Origin: UBA1205 sp045534635
GTDB taxonomy: Bacteria > Bacteroidota > Bacteroidia > Bacteroidales > WCHB1-69
DNA: 34,681 nucleotides
Assembly (NCBI GenBank): GCA_045534635.1
Contig: JAZSKB010000021.1
Span: 1-34,681, forward strand
Direction of reading: 5' to 3'
This document shows, one piece after another, positions 8,101 to 16,434 of the stretch. Both the position numbers and the translations under genes were made by a program. The notes beneath the pieces were generated by a model that worked only from the letters and a program-made list of their open reading frames with translations, had not been told where the DNA came from and did not search any database. Within the stretch, counting starts at the first letter, position 1, and every line of letters begins with the position of its first letter.

Positions 8101-11100
8101 CTTGATAATGCATATTCATTTGTTAATATTACCGGAGGAACTATTTTATCTAATGTTTTTGGTTCAGGTTATTTTGGTAACATGGATGGAAATTGTTATA
8201 TCTATATTGGTGAGAATGCTGTATTGAATGCTCCTCATAATACAGAAAATACAGATAAAAACACTAAGAATATTAATGCATTACACATAAAAGGAAATAT
8301 TTATGCAGGAGCAAATTGGGGAACATATACGGGTACTTTTGGAGAACATACTATCACAGGAGAATCTAATATTTTTATTGACGGAAAAGGGTATAATATG
8401 GAAGAAAATATTTCTGATAATTTTATGGTGATAGAAGGTAGTATTTATGGTTGCGGAACATCTTGCTACGCTGGAATAGAAGACAATAGCATTATTATTC
8501 GTAACTACGGCCAGATGTCCACAGGAAATTATATCTCTCGTTTTCTATATTCTATTCAACAATGTAGGTCATTAAATATTGATGCAAGTAGTATTATTTT
8601 CGAAGGACAAACAGATATTGCTTCAACACAATCAACAACAATAAAATATGGAATTTACAATGTGGATACTATTCGTATAGCAAACAATAGTAATATCGCC
8701 TTAGCCAAACCACTTGACCATGTAAAAAAAGTTGGTAGTTATACTTGTGCAAATACATACGCATTGAACCCAATATACAATAAAATAAATATCGGAATAG
8801 AAGGTAATGAATTATCTCACACAAATTATAATAGTATCCTTATTTTAGATGGAGGTTATTTTATGGTACGTTATCCAGAAGGCTATAATAAAGTTTTTGG
8901 AGAACTTGAAGGTTTCTTTTATATGCAAGAACCAACAAGTGCAGATGGAATTAACAACGAAGGTTATTTCTTTGCTCGTCCAAAACTTATTAGCGTTTCT
9001 GGTCAAAATAATTACGAAAAAGATGTTCATGTTGAAGATGGCGGTTTTGTAGATTTCAATACCAATTCTCACAAAAATACATTCGATATAAATGGTATTT
9101 TCAGTCATTCTGCTGGAGTTCAAATACCTTACACCAATCAAATAAAAAATATAGGCGAAAACAATGATTTTAACTATCGTTTCTGGAGATATAGAGTCAA
9201 TGAAGTAGCAGTAAGTACTCGTGATATTATGTTGATAGCAAAAGTTAATCCTAATTTAACTACAGGGGCAAGTTCTGATGCATTTATCACAACAATATCA
9301 AATACTGTATTACCTCCTGCAGCGACTAAAACGCCAAGATATCATATCTCTGAAATATATTGGGGAACAAGCAAAGATTGTTTCAACGTAAACGGAACAA
9401 TGAATGCTCATGGTAATTGGATAATGTTTGACGAAAATGAGGCTATAAAAACACCTAATAATGATGAATTGGATTATATCAAAGATGAATATTATATCAA
9501 TCCTAATAATAATTTTGGTTTGCTAATAGATTTTGAAGGAAGTTTCAACCATGTTGATGGTGATGAAATTATTATTTGTAACGAATCTTATGATAAATAT
9601 CTTGCTACAGAAGCGTTACAATCAATTGATACAACCAAAACAAATGAACTTCCAACTTTATCTTTCCTTCTTACTTATAGCAATCGTATCAACTTAAATA
9701 CACAAGGAACAGGTGTTATTATCACTTTAGAAGAATACGATAGTACAAATACTTTGCAACAAATTGTTTATCTATATTTAGATATTGTTACCCAAACCGC
9801 TATGGGACAAGATATGGAAGCATTTGTTTTTGCAAAAGTTGGAGATGACAATGTTTGTGAATATACCACACAAATAAAATTACCTACATTTGCATTGAAA
9901 GATATATATAATGTTTCTACTAATTTTAATATAACAAATACCCAAAATAATTTGCAAAATAACGCTATCGCTATTGCAAATTGGAATCAAATAGAAGGAA
10001 GTACCAATATTGCACTTCGACTTAATGCGGCTCAAGGTATTGATGATGGTTGGATTTCTCGTGGTAATACAAACAATTTACACGAAGTAGTTTATCACGA
10101 TTTCAACAATTTATCATCTAATAATCTTGTAGGACAAGCCGATGGTAGAAAATCTCCTATTGTGGATTTTACCCTGCAATACGATGCTTCAAAATTGAAA
10201 GAACATTTTACCAATGGTCAATATTACCTTGGAAATCTAACTATTTCTCTCGCAACAGACAATATAGAAAATTGCCAAAACTTTGACATTACCGTTCACG
10301 TCTATGTAACTGGAGACCCTAAATTCTTCTATTTAGATGCTGAGGGAGGTCGTGATGGTAATAGTGGAATGTTCCCTGATGAGGCTAAGAAAAGTTTATC
10401 TAGTATTGTCCAAACGAATGGTTTTACAAGCAATGATATTATCTTTGTGATAAACGAAGTAACTACAGAACCCAACTCTACTCTTACTTGGGACGGTTCA
10501 AAATTAGAAAAAGTAAATGTTTATCGTTATCCTGGTGGACACATGTTGAAAGATGGTAGTCAAGATGAAAACGAAGTTTATACTGGTAAAATTCTTCATA
10601 TTATTGATAATTCTGCATTTGTAATGAACAATATCTATCTTAGTGGTAGTCGCGATATTCAAGACAATGTGAAATTCAACCCTAATAACCAAGAAATTAC
10701 CTCTTCTGATCCTTTAATAACTATTGCAAATAATAGTGAAGTTTCTATCTATAATTCTTCATTGGTTCATAACAACAATACATCTCATAGTTTCTCTGCT
10801 GCAATTTACAATGAAGGAACTCTCAATATTGATGGTGTTGTTATTGAAAACAATTCTTCTAATGAGGTTGGAACAGGAATATACCAAAATGGTATTATGA
10901 ATATATCCAATACACTTCAAACTATTATTAACGATGAAGTTTATTTACCTGATACTCGAATAATGACTGCATTAAATGGCTATTTAACTCCAGATTCTCA
11001 AATAAATAATATTCGTGTTGAAGGTGGTACCGATACTTCTTATTCTGGTCGTGTGATTTTACGTCACTTCAATACTAATCCTACTTCTATGAGATGTCGT

Positions 11101-11811
11101 AGAAAAGCAAATGCTATAAGAGCAAATTTAACTTTAAATCAAATACATACTGATGCAGAATTTCTTCTTGCAAATGCAGATGATATTGAATATATTCCAT
11201 ACATCACTTATGGAATGAAAGAAATTTACTCTCCACTTCCTACCGATATTATTATGGTATCTCCAAATGCTAATTTACCTATTGAATTAATCGCTTTCAA
11301 TAGTACATGTTTTGGTAATACAATACAATTGTCGTGGGCAACTGCAACTGAAACAAACAATGAATATTTTACAATTGAACGTAGTTTCGATGCCATTAAT
11401 TTTACAGAAGTTGCTCGCATTTCAGGTACAGGTACATCAACAAATGTAAAACATTATACATATATAGTAGAAAATACTTCTGATGATATTGTTTACTATC
11501 GTTTACGTCAAACAGATATTGATGGTAAAAGTGAAGTTTTCCAACCTATTGCTGTACAATGCTCAATTGATACGGAAATTATAGACATCAATGTTTATCC
11601 ACAACCTGCAAATGAAATGCTACACGTGGTAAGCAATGTTGAAATGTATCAAATAAGCCTTTTCAATACTATGGGAGCTTTGATTAAAGAGCAAGATGTA
11701 AATAGTTTGCAAACAACTATCAATATTGCAAGTTTGGAAAGTGGTATCTATTTATTACGTATCATTACAAATGATGGTCAGACTATTAACAAAAAAATCA
11801 TCAAAAAATAA
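5161..11811 (+). CDS. Giant T9SS-exported surface protein with glycine-rich repeats
   Basis: This 2216-residue protein has a signal peptide ending near FAQ (about residue 27); an alternative ATG at 5176 gives an equally good signal. About residues 570-1100 hold some 15 irregular repeats of the form GGxI..NVYGGG, of roughly 25-45 residues each, consistent with a stacked beta structure. At about 1720 the segment YLDAEGGRDGNSG resembles the start of pectate-lyase-like right-handed beta-helix domains. About 2040-2130 looks like a fibronectin-III-like domain (LPIELIAFN, then LSWATATETNNEYFTIERS). The last 74 residues form a type A T9SS sorting domain (VYPQPANE, then SLESGIYLLRI). It is probably an adhesin or matrix protein attached to the surface; no catalytic motif is visible. 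It stands alone between a structured leader and a terminator. Confidence 0.85.
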   Translation: MQYSNMKNFNFLLMAICIFSTAIIFAQTQQTGIVGNTVYLNDLENHSWSYYSDPNNPIHSLNPADIKITYNGNGIGTVTNSNESGENPTSFSLNSTTAQVGLNDPANVFVYYKTLERENIDGTGNLPYTTIPNPFLIRPTGNGSTITPTYRTVYLDWNCSNWTYNGNDAEVTYEYTDANGQQQIGQANSNGNTTISVKVGTTITLTAQGCRNRTGYYPTITAQLDNSSGSQIGTITANGTNVRTAQTSTISATSQTITTNYRGFYAWRVKNLSSGLTIKDAESSTSYAVGDIIFAERNILFVTSNEYGNEVEFEALWAQAYVTDGTSDLSIYSNSYERNFHVVKSRTAATNYRKNYPLTITALYPDGTNGGGSITGEFTATADTKFENINITGNRNFTAAGHDLIFGRGVISDVGTIQGFTNNITNPNYTIRIESGTINKLYFTKSTNSTITGTVDIIGILGCDYDRAKNNNSLLEFESAIYYGTSVTISNNSNRNRKTLDLTIKSGKFNTDLNNDMGNADADESIYMSISSVQTNVGERRLTIEGGELANIAGGIDKDNQSENNNGTRSLTLYMKGGIVKGAIYGGAAKSPASGDRRMIFTGGTVGGWIATGCNGTENDGGQTYGRSYLYIGGNTSVGGYTDNINGCASGNVFAAGKGCASTNNGTSGEMTFGSNIVIADSAYISKDVYGGGYYGYAKNTTNVYILGGTINGSVFGGALLKQGPVINLQMKAGSIKGSLYGGSNENGTISGPITINIIGGNIEGNVLGGGYGYQTRVDGNITVTIGDENSTLIPTIKGDVYGGSEQGFVNGTSYSNNKFTKVIINKGRINNVYGGGYGTNTNAANVYGNVTVSVNGGYINNIFGCNNINGAPQGSVIVDINGSDTINNVYGGGNLADYTYSNGPEVNINGGFILNSVYGGGLVANVNKTKVNITGGYVNNSVFAGAEGNNKDITLVSGNKTVNMLNGTVGNLYGGSYTSLDNAYSFVNITGGTILSNVFGSGYFGNMDGNCYIYIGENAVLNAPHNTENTDKNTKNINALHIKGNIYAGANWGTYTGTFGEHTITGESNIFIDGKGYNMEENISDNFMVIEGSIYGCGTSCYAGIEDNSIIIRNYGQMSTGNYISRFLYSIQQCRSLNIDASSIIFEGQTDIASTQSTTIKYGIYNVDTIRIANNSNIALAKPLDHVKKVGSYTCANTYALNPIYNKINIGIEGNELSHTNYNSILILDGGYFMVRYPEGYNKVFGELEGFFYMQEPTSADGINNEGYFFARPKLISVSGQNNYEKDVHVEDGGFVDFNTNSHKNTFDINGIFSHSAGVQIPYTNQIKNIGENNDFNYRFWRYRVNEVAVSTRDIMLIAKVNPNLTTGASSDAFITTISNTVLPPAATKTPRYHISEIYWGTSKDCFNVNGTMNAHGNWIMFDENEAIKTPNNDELDYIKDEYYINPNNNFGLLIDFEGSFNHVDGDEIIICNESYDKYLATEALQSIDTTKTNELPTLSFLLTYSNRINLNTQGTGVIITLEEYDSTNTLQQIVYLYLDIVTQTAMGQDMEAFVFAKVGDDNVCEYTTQIKLPTFALKDIYNVSTNFNITNTQNNLQNNAIAIANWNQIEGSTNIALRLNAAQGIDDGWISRGNTNNLHEVVYHDFNNLSSNNLVGQADGRKSPIVDFTLQYDASKLKEHFTNGQYYLGNLTISLATDNIENCQNFDITVHVYVTGDPKFFYLDAEGGRDGNSGMFPDEAKKSLSSIVQTNGFTSNDIIFVINEVTTEPNSTLTWDGSKLEKVNVYRYPGGHMLKDGSQDENEVYTGKILHIIDNSAFVMNNIYLSGSRDIQDNVKFNPNNQEITSSDPLITIANNSEVSIYNSSLVHNNNTSHSFSAAIYNEGTLNIDGVVIENNSSNEVGTGIYQNGIMNISNTLQTIINDEVYLPDTRIMTALNGYLTPDSQINNIRVEGGTDTSYSGRVILRHFNTNPTSMRCRRKANAIRANLTLNQIHTDAEFLLANADDIEYIPYITYGMKEIYSPLPTDIIMVSPNANLPIELIAFNSTCFGNTIQLSWATATETNNEYFTIERSFDAINFTEVARISGTGTSTNVKHYTYIVENTSDDIVYYRLRQTDIDGKSEVFQPIAVQCSIDTEIIDINVYPQPANEMLHVVSNVEMYQISLFNTMGALIKEQDVNSLQTTINIASLESGIYLLRIITNDGQTINKKIIKK
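6880..8460 (+). repeat. Coding repeat region with YGGG-type motifs
   Basis: Within the giant gene, motifs IYGGA, VYGGG, VFGGA, LYGGS, VLGGG, VYGGS, IFGCN, VFAGA, VFGSG, IYAGA and IYGCG recur about every 75-130 nt. They are preceded by I(N/T)GGxI-type strands. Copies are divergent at DNA level, so this is an old protein repeat and not a recent tandem expansion. Confidence 0.75.
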
Positions 11812-11845
11812 ATTTGCTTTTTTTTAACGTTAATATATATTTCAC

Positions 11846-11887
11846 TTCAAGGTCGGACTTCCCAAATCCGACCTTGAATTTTTTATA
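11846..11887 (+). terminator. Terminator of the giant surface protein gene
   Basis: TTCAAGGTCGGA (11846-11857) and TCCGACCTTGAA (11867-11878) form a perfect 12-bp stem followed by a T-run. It begins 35 nt after the stop codon. The sequence just upstream (11832-11851) is nearly repeated after the other T9SS gene. Confidence 0.88.
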
Positions 11888-12157
11888 TGATTCATACTTT
11901 CTTATCTTAAAAAATCATTATAGATTCTACTTGGAAAGTTATAAAAAAAGAAAAAAATATATAAAACTTTGTTTGACAATTTACAATTTCCTATTTCCTA
12001 TTTCCAAAAAATATTCTGTTCTACAAAATCTCATGCAAAAAATAACAGGGCAACTATATGTTGCCCTATGTTTGATTATAAAAAAATACATCTTTTTAAG
12101 AAAGATTATTCTTCCTTACTTTTTCATTCTATTTATTTTTATGGAACTTTACAATAC
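11888..12157. other. Non-coding spacer between convergent genes
   Basis: Only AT-rich frames with low-complexity translations occur here, and I do not consider them genes. A short tandem CCTATTTCCTATTTCC lies near 11989, and a terminator for the minus-strand gene is at 12047-12067. Confidence 0.5.
12041..12067 (-). terminator. Terminator of the small minus-strand lipoprotein gene
   Basis: AGGGCAAC (12047-12054) and GTTGCCCT (12060-12067) form a perfect 8-bp stem with a 5-nt loop. On the minus strand it is followed by GTTATTTTTTGC. It lies about 90 nt beyond the stop of the gene at 12158-12439. Confidence 0.7.
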
Positions 12158-12439
12158 TTATTTGTGACAACGTATAATCCATTGTCCGCTGTCTAACTTT
12201 ACAAAGGAACCCACCCAAGATTCATTGGTGGTAGTATCAGTAAAATAAACATCACCACTATCAGAATCGTCAAAATATACGGATAAGTTTTGTGGATTAT
12301 GACCACATATCACATTTTTATTGGAGCTATCATTCTGTAGTTCTGTTACCTCTTCTGTCTCATTATTTGTCTTACATGCTATCAATACCAAGCCTGCAAT
12401 CATTGTCGCTATTGTTGCTACCAAAAATAATTTTTTCAT
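12158..12439 (-). CDS. Small putative lipoprotein
   Basis: The 93-residue product starts MKKLFLVATIATM and reaches LIAC at residues 19-22, a good lipobox. The mature part is about 70 residues, acidic and Asn/Thr/Ser-rich at first. A second section has beta-strand character (NLSVYFDDSDSGDVYFTD, then GSFVKLDSGQWIIRC). Two cysteines, in VICGH and near the C-terminus in IIRCHK, could form a disulfide outside the cytoplasm. No family is recognised. It is a single-gene unit with its own terminator, convergent with the giant surface protein gene. No clear TAnnTTTG box is seen directly upstream. Confidence 0.65.
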   Translation of the reverse strand: MKKLFLVATIATMIAGLVLIACKTNNETEEVTELQNDSSNKNVICGHNPQNLSVYFDDSDSGDVYFTDTTTNESWVGSFVKLDSGQWIIRCHK

Positions 12440-12745
12440 CTTTCTTTTTTTTTATTGTTTGACAATTAATTTATTCAATAACATTAATTAATGTTATCTG
12501 TTTATTTTATAAAAAAATATTTTTACAAAAATATAAAAAAAATTAATACAAACAAAAAAATGAAACTTTTTTTACTTTTTTTTATTAAAGTACTGTTAAA
12601 CAGGAAGAAAAAAATATACAACTATTTTTTCAATGGTCTTATTATTTTTTTTATAACTTTGTTTGTTGAATCTATAGAATATTAATGTTAAAAAAATTAA
12701 ATAAAAAGTGTTATCTTTGCAAAAAATTATAATTTTAAATAGATT
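12440..12745. other. Divergent intergenic region upstream of glf
   Basis: This very AT-rich spacer lies between the divergent lipoprotein and glf genes. The open frame at 12491-12685 is Lys/Phe/Ile-rich low complexity and is not believed to be a gene. The glf promoter lies at its right end. Confidence 0.5.
12712..12719 (+). promoter_or_regulatory. Promoter of the glf operon
   Basis: TATCTTTG within GTGTTATCTTTGCAAAA matches the -7 consensus and the recurrent promoter context of this window. It lies 27 nt before the glf ATG. The -33 element is weak (TTA near 12688). Confidence 0.65.
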
Positions 12746-13858
12746 ATGGCATTTTATGATGTTGTAGTAGTTGGAGGAGGCTTAAGTGGCTGCACTGCTG
12801 CTCGAATTTTAGCAGAAAAAAATTACAAAGTGCTTATTATTGAGCAAAAAAAACACTTAGGTGGTCAGATATACGATTTTAAAAACGAAGTAGGGATAAC
12901 TATTCACAAATATGGTCCTCATATTTTTCACACCCAAATAGAAAAGGTTTGGAATTTTGTTAATAGATTTACTGATTTTTCAAATTTTCAGCATAGAGTG
13001 TTGAGTTTTGCAGAAGGCAATTTTATCAATTTCCCAATCAATAGGCAAACGTTAAATGCTGTTTTTGGTACAAATCTCACAACAGCAGAAGTGCCGAATT
13101 TTTTAGCCAATGAAGTTGCAAAAGCACAATTCAACAATCCGCCATTGTCGTTTAGAGATAAAGTAGTTTCGCAAGTTGGAGAAAGATTATATACTTTATT
13201 TTTTGAAAAATATACTGAAAAACAATGGAAATGCAATCCAGATGAACTTTCTCCCGATTTGGCAGGAAGAATTCCAGTAAGAAGCAACAACGATACTCGC
13301 TATTTCGCTGATAAATATCAAGGAATGCCTGTGAACGGTTATACTGCAATGATTAACAATATGATAGACCATGAAAATATTGCAGTTTTATTGGGTGTTG
13401 ATTATCATGCTATTAAAAGCGAAATCAATCCTAAATTATTGATTTATACAGGAGAATTGGATAAATTTTTCGATTGCAAATATGGCAAATTAACTTATCG
13501 TTCGGTGAAATTGAATTTTCAAACATTAGACCAAGAACAATTTCAGCCTGCTCCTGTTGTGAATTATCCCAACGATTACGATTATACTCGAATTACCGAA
13601 TTTAAACAAATGACAGGAGAAAAGTCTTCTAAAACAACAATTTGTTATGAGTTCCCTTCCGAAGAAGGATTGCCTTTCTATACGATGCCAAACAAAGAAA
13701 ATGAAATGCTGAGAGAACGTTATATGCAAGATGTTAAAATTTTGGAAGAACAACAAACACATCTTTTTATTGGTCGTTTGGCAGAATATAAATATTATAA
13801 TATGGATTTAGCAATAGATTCAGCGATTAAACGTGTTGAAAAATGGCTTGCTCAATAA
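12746..13858 (+). CDS. glf: UDP-galactopyranose mutase
   Basis: This FAD-dependent enzyme interconverts UDP-galactopyranose and UDP-galactofuranose, the donor for Galf in surface glycans. The 370-residue length is typical. The N-terminal FAD-binding motif VVVGGGLSGCTAARILAE (about residues 7-24) and the following KHLGGQIYD are diagnostic. YGPHIFHT (about 55-62) and the C-terminal FIGRLAEYKYYNMD are conserved family segments. The ATG follows a TATCTTTG promoter by 27 nt. The gene overlaps the GtrA-like gene by 16 nt, so the two are translationally linked. The context with a flippase-like protein and a GT2 enzyme suggests galactofuranose or lipid-linked sugar metabolism for an O-antigen-like or capsule polymer. 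Confidence 0.95.
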   Translation: MAFYDVVVVGGGLSGCTAARILAEKNYKVLIIEQKKHLGGQIYDFKNEVGITIHKYGPHIFHTQIEKVWNFVNRFTDFSNFQHRVLSFAEGNFINFPINRQTLNAVFGTNLTTAEVPNFLANEVAKAQFNNPPLSFRDKVVSQVGERLYTLFFEKYTEKQWKCNPDELSPDLAGRIPVRSNNDTRYFADKYQGMPVNGYTAMINNMIDHENIAVLLGVDYHAIKSEINPKLLIYTGELDKFFDCKYGKLTYRSVKLNFQTLDQEQFQPAPVVNYPNDYDYTRITEFKQMTGEKSSKTTICYEFPSEEGLPFYTMPNKENEMLRERYMQDVKILEEQQTHLFIGRLAEYKYYNMDLAIDSAIKRVEKWLAQ

Positions 13859-14313
13859 AATATCTTTTTGAAAAATACCGCAATTTTATCCTTTATGGTA
13901 TTATTGGTGGCTGTTGTGCTACAATAGATTTTGTTGTAACAAATTTGTTTTACCAATATTTTGATTTTAATAGCTTGGTTTCCAATGTAATAGGTGTTAC
14001 TTTGGGTGTTACAATAAGTTTCTTTCTCAATGCTTTTTACAATTTCAAACGAACAAATTCTTTGTTTCGTCGAGCGTTGATTTTTTATCTTGTTGGATTT
14101 TTAGGATTATTGTTATCGTTGGCTATTCTTATTGTTGGCGATATTATTTGTGGATACAACAAACCGATAGAGTTTTTTGGAATTGTTCTCGGAGAAGAAC
14201 GTTTAATTTCCGATGCTATTGATTGGAATTTTATTGTAGTGAAACTTATTTCCATATTTGTAGTGGCTTTGTTCCAATATTTTCTTAATAAATTGATAAC
14301 ATTTAAAAAATAA
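13843..14313 (+). CDS. GtrA-like membrane protein
   Basis: GtrA-family proteins are small four-helix membrane proteins associated with moving lipid-linked sugars across the membrane. The 156-residue product has hydrophobic segments near residues 16-35, 43-65, 78-100 and 125-148. The family-like opening is FILYGIIGGCCATIDFVVTN, and FLNAFYNFKR and the closing FLNKLITFKK are also typical. It overlaps the end of glf by 16 nt and sits just before a dolichol-phosphate-mannose-synthase-like GT2 gene, the usual GtrA-GtrB arrangement. The transported lipid-sugar is not known. Confidence 0.88.
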   Translation: MACSIKYLFEKYRNFILYGIIGGCCATIDFVVTNLFYQYFDFNSLVSNVIGVTLGVTISFFLNAFYNFKRTNSLFRRALIFYLVGFLGLLLSLAILIVGDIICGYNKPIEFFGIVLGEERLISDAIDWNFIVVKLISIFVVALFQYFLNKLITFKK

Positions 14314-14317
14314 ATAT

Positions 14318-15040
14318 ATGGCAGATAAATTGTATATAGTAATGCCGGCTTATAATGAGCAGGCAAATATAGAAACCGTTGTTCAGCAATGGCACCCAGT
14401 GGTTGAAAAAGTTGGTGCTGATTCTCGTTTAATGATTGTTAACGACGGAAGCAAAGACAATACTTATCAAATTTTGCAAGAATTACAAACAAAATATCCA
14501 TTTTTGGTAGCAGTAGATAAGCCTAATTCTGGTCATGGGGCTACTTGTTTGTTTGCTTATCGAAAAGCGATTGCCGATGGAGCAGATTTTGTTTTTCAAA
14601 CAGATTCCGATGGACAAACCGACCCCAACGAGTTTTATCAATTTTGGGACAATCGTGAACAATACGATTTAATCATTGGCGATAGAACTCAACGTCAAGA
14701 TGGATTTGGTAGAATTGTTGTTACAAAGGTTTTGCGTTTGTTGGTGTGGATTATTTTTGGCACTTGGGTCAAAGATGCCAATACGCCTTTCCGATTGATG
14801 AGAGCAAATATTTTATCAGAAATTATGAAAGTGATACCTCAAGATTTTTTCCTTTGCAATGTTGTAATTAGTACTATTGCAAAAAGATGGAAATTACGCA
14901 CACTTTGGGTCCCTATTACTTTCAAACCTCGTCAAGGTGGGGTTAATTCTATCAATTTTAAACGCATATTTAAAATCGGTATTCAAGCAATTGGAGATTT
15001 TCGTTTGATAAACAAAAATTTAAGAAATTATAAAAAATAA
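14318..15040 (+). CDS. Family 2 glycosyltransferase, DPM1/GtrB-like
   Basis: This 240-residue GT-A fold enzyme likely transfers a sugar from a nucleotide donor to a polyprenyl phosphate. The N-terminus VMPAYNEQANIETVV is the classic GT2 start. VNDGSKDNT follows at about residues 42-50, and the metal-binding DxD region is in FQTDSDGQTDPNE at about residue 93. A later segment rich in aromatic and basic residues (KPRQGGVNSINF) is usual in DPM-like enzymes. There are no long C-terminal membrane helices, unlike full GtrB proteins. It starts 4 nt after the GtrA-like gene, and its stop overlaps the next start by one base (TAATG). The donor sugar cannot be assigned. Confidence 0.88.
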   Translation: MADKLYIVMPAYNEQANIETVVQQWHPVVEKVGADSRLMIVNDGSKDNTYQILQELQTKYPFLVAVDKPNSGHGATCLFAYRKAIADGADFVFQTDSDGQTDPNEFYQFWDNREQYDLIIGDRTQRQDGFGRIVVTKVLRLLVWIIFGTWVKDANTPFRLMRANILSEIMKVIPQDFFLCNVVISTIAKRWKLRTLWVPITFKPRQGGVNSINFKRIFKIGIQAIGDFRLINKNLRNYKK

Positions 15041-15780
15041 TGACTAATAAAATTTACCTCAAAAGTATAGCTCAACATGATTCATTGCAAATTTTGATGA
15101 CAATGAGTCAAGAACAATATCCTTATTGTGCATTGTTACCTATTTTGCATGCGGAATTTGATACCGAAAACATTGCCAAATTAGCGGTTCTTGTTCCTGA
15201 AAGAAATCGATTGTATGATATTGTGAACAATTTTCAAAATTTGCTTGTGTCGGAAAATGCTAAATTTGAGGAAAATACTATTGATAAAAATCAAAATGTA
15301 AATCTAACACCAATTTCTGAGAAAAATAGCACTGCAATTTGTTCTGCTGAAGAAATTTTACAACAACGTTTACAAGAATTAAACCAAGAAAATGTGAACA
15401 ATAGTGCAATATTGGCACAAAATACACAAAGTGAAATTCCATTAGAACAAGATGAATATTCTGAAAATGAAGAGGTTGTAAATACTTCAAATATATCAGT
15501 TGATGAACTTATTGAAAATTTGAAATCGATACCGCCATTTCTGCCTGCCGATTCGGAAGATTACGACGAAGAAGTGCAGTCTTACAAAGATTTAGCCAAG
15601 GGAAGTTTGATGGAACGTACCAATATTGTTAGTGAAACACTTGCCAATTTGTACTATGAACAACAACTTTATGACAAGGCTATAAAAATTTATGAGGCAT
15701 TAAAGGCAAAATATCCAGAAAAAAGTGTTACCTTTGCAAATCGTATTGATGAGATAAAGTTTAAGAAAAAAAATAAATAA
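15040..15780 (+). CDS. Bacteroidales protein of unknown function with TPR-like C-terminus
   Basis: The 246-residue product has no signal peptide. Residues about 1-75 look folded (YPYCALLPILHAEF). About residues 80-165 are low-complexity, Asn/Gln/Glu-rich and probably disordered. The C-terminal 50 residues (SETLANLYYEQQLYDKAIKIYEALKAKYPEKS) match a tetratricopeptide repeat pattern, suggesting protein-protein contact. It lies 2 nt before secG and overlaps the upstream glycosyltransferase stop by one base. An unnamed TPR-type protein next to secG is common in this phylum, from memory. A link to the Sec machinery is inferred from position only. Confidence 0.75.
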   Translation: MTNKIYLKSIAQHDSLQILMTMSQEQYPYCALLPILHAEFDTENIAKLAVLVPERNRLYDIVNNFQNLLVSENAKFEENTIDKNQNVNLTPISEKNSTAICSAEEILQQRLQELNQENVNNSAILAQNTQSEIPLEQDEYSENEEVVNTSNISVDELIENLKSIPPFLPADSEDYDEEVQSYKDLAKGSLMERTNIVSETLANLYYEQQLYDKAIKIYEALKAKYPEKSVTFANRIDEIKFKKKNK

Positions 15781-15782
15781 AG

Positions 15783-16139
15783 ATGGTACATACAATAATA
15801 ATTATTCTTATTATCATAGCCGCGATATTATTAGGCTTAGTTGTTTTGATGCAAAATTCAAAAGGTGGTGGTTTAACAGAAACTTTTGCCGCTTCAAGTC
15901 AAGTAATGGGTGTTAGAAAAACAACCGATTTCATGGAAAAACTTACTTGGGGATTAGCCATCAGTATAGTTGTTTTGTGTTTCCTTTCAAGTATGATTGC
16001 TGGTTCAAGAACTGGAAATGATACAGTTAAATCAAGTAAGGCGACACAAGCTCAATCAACAACAGGAATACCTGTTCCAGCGGCTCAAATGCCAACAGCA
16101 GTTCCTACTCCTGAAACTGCTCCAGTGGTAGAAGAGTAA
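15783..16139 (+). CDS. secG: Preprotein translocase subunit SecG
   Basis: SecG is the small membrane subunit of the SecYEG channel that helps SecA-driven export. The 118-residue protein has two hydrophobic helices, about residues 4-22 and 53-72. They are joined by the conserved VLMQNSKGGGLTETFA loop at about 21-36, which is diagnostic. The C-terminal tail from residue 75 is a Ser/Thr/Pro/Ala-rich extension, as often seen in Bacteroidetes SecG. It ends the glf-to-secG run and is followed by a strong terminator. Confidence 0.95.
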   Translation: MVHTIIIILIIIAAILLGLVVLMQNSKGGGLTETFAASSQVMGVRKTTDFMEKLTWGLAISIVVLCFLSSMIAGSRTGNDTVKSSKATQAQSTTGIPVPAAQMPTAVPTPETAPVVEE

Positions 16140-16160
16140 ACAATAACAAACTCTAAAATA

Positions 16161-16190
16161 AAAAGCCAAATTGTACAATTTGGCTTTTTT
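16161..16190. terminator. Terminator of the glf-secG run
   Basis: A perfect 28-nt palindrome with arms AAAAGCCAAATTGT and ACAATTTGGCTTTT spans 16161-16188 and runs into further T. It begins 21 nt after the secG stop. The flanking A and T runs mean that it could also stop minus-strand transcripts leaving tRNA-Gln. Confidence 0.9.
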
Positions 16191-16224
16191 TATAAACAAA
16201 AATTATGTAAAAGATGTAAAAATG

Positions 16225-16295
16225 TTGCCCCACTAGGATTCGAACCCAGACAAACAGAACCAGAATCTGCGGTGCTACCATTACACAATAGGGCA
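16225..16295 (-). tRNA. tRNA-Gln (anticodon CUG)
   Basis: Read on the minus strand, the acceptor arms TGCCCTA and TGGGGCA pair with one wobble and a discriminator A follows. The anticodon stem CAGA/TCTG encloses TTCTGGT with anticodon CUG, and the T-arm CTGGG-TTCGAAT-CCTAG is canonical. A -7 box TAATTTTG lies at 16306-16313 on the minus strand, giving a very short 5' leader. No CCA is encoded. Confidence 0.9.
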
Positions 16296-16305
16296 TTCGA
16301 TTTTG

Positions 16306-16313
16306 CAAAATTA
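16306..16313 (-). promoter_or_regulatory. -7 box of tRNA-Gln
   Basis: TAATTTTG on the minus strand matches TAnnTTTG and lies 11 nt upstream of the mature tRNA 5' end. The -33 box is not clear. Confidence 0.5.
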
Positions 16314-16434
16314 GTAAAAAATAAGATACAAAATCTATCTTTATCGAAAATAATTTTGATATTATAAATGTGAAAAGGTTGCAAAACCAATCTTACATAT
16401 TATAATAATTGTATAAATATTAGTTTCAAAAACT

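Noticed and set aside
11814..12196. Two overlapping plus-strand frames after the giant gene
   Set aside because: They run through the terminator and opposite the minus-strand lipoprotein end, with Phe/Ile/Tyr/Lys-rich composition typical of AT-rich noise.
12491..12685. 64-codon plus-strand frame upstream of glf
   Set aside because: Low-complexity Lys/Phe/Ile sequence, no promoter or family; it occupies the promoter region of glf.
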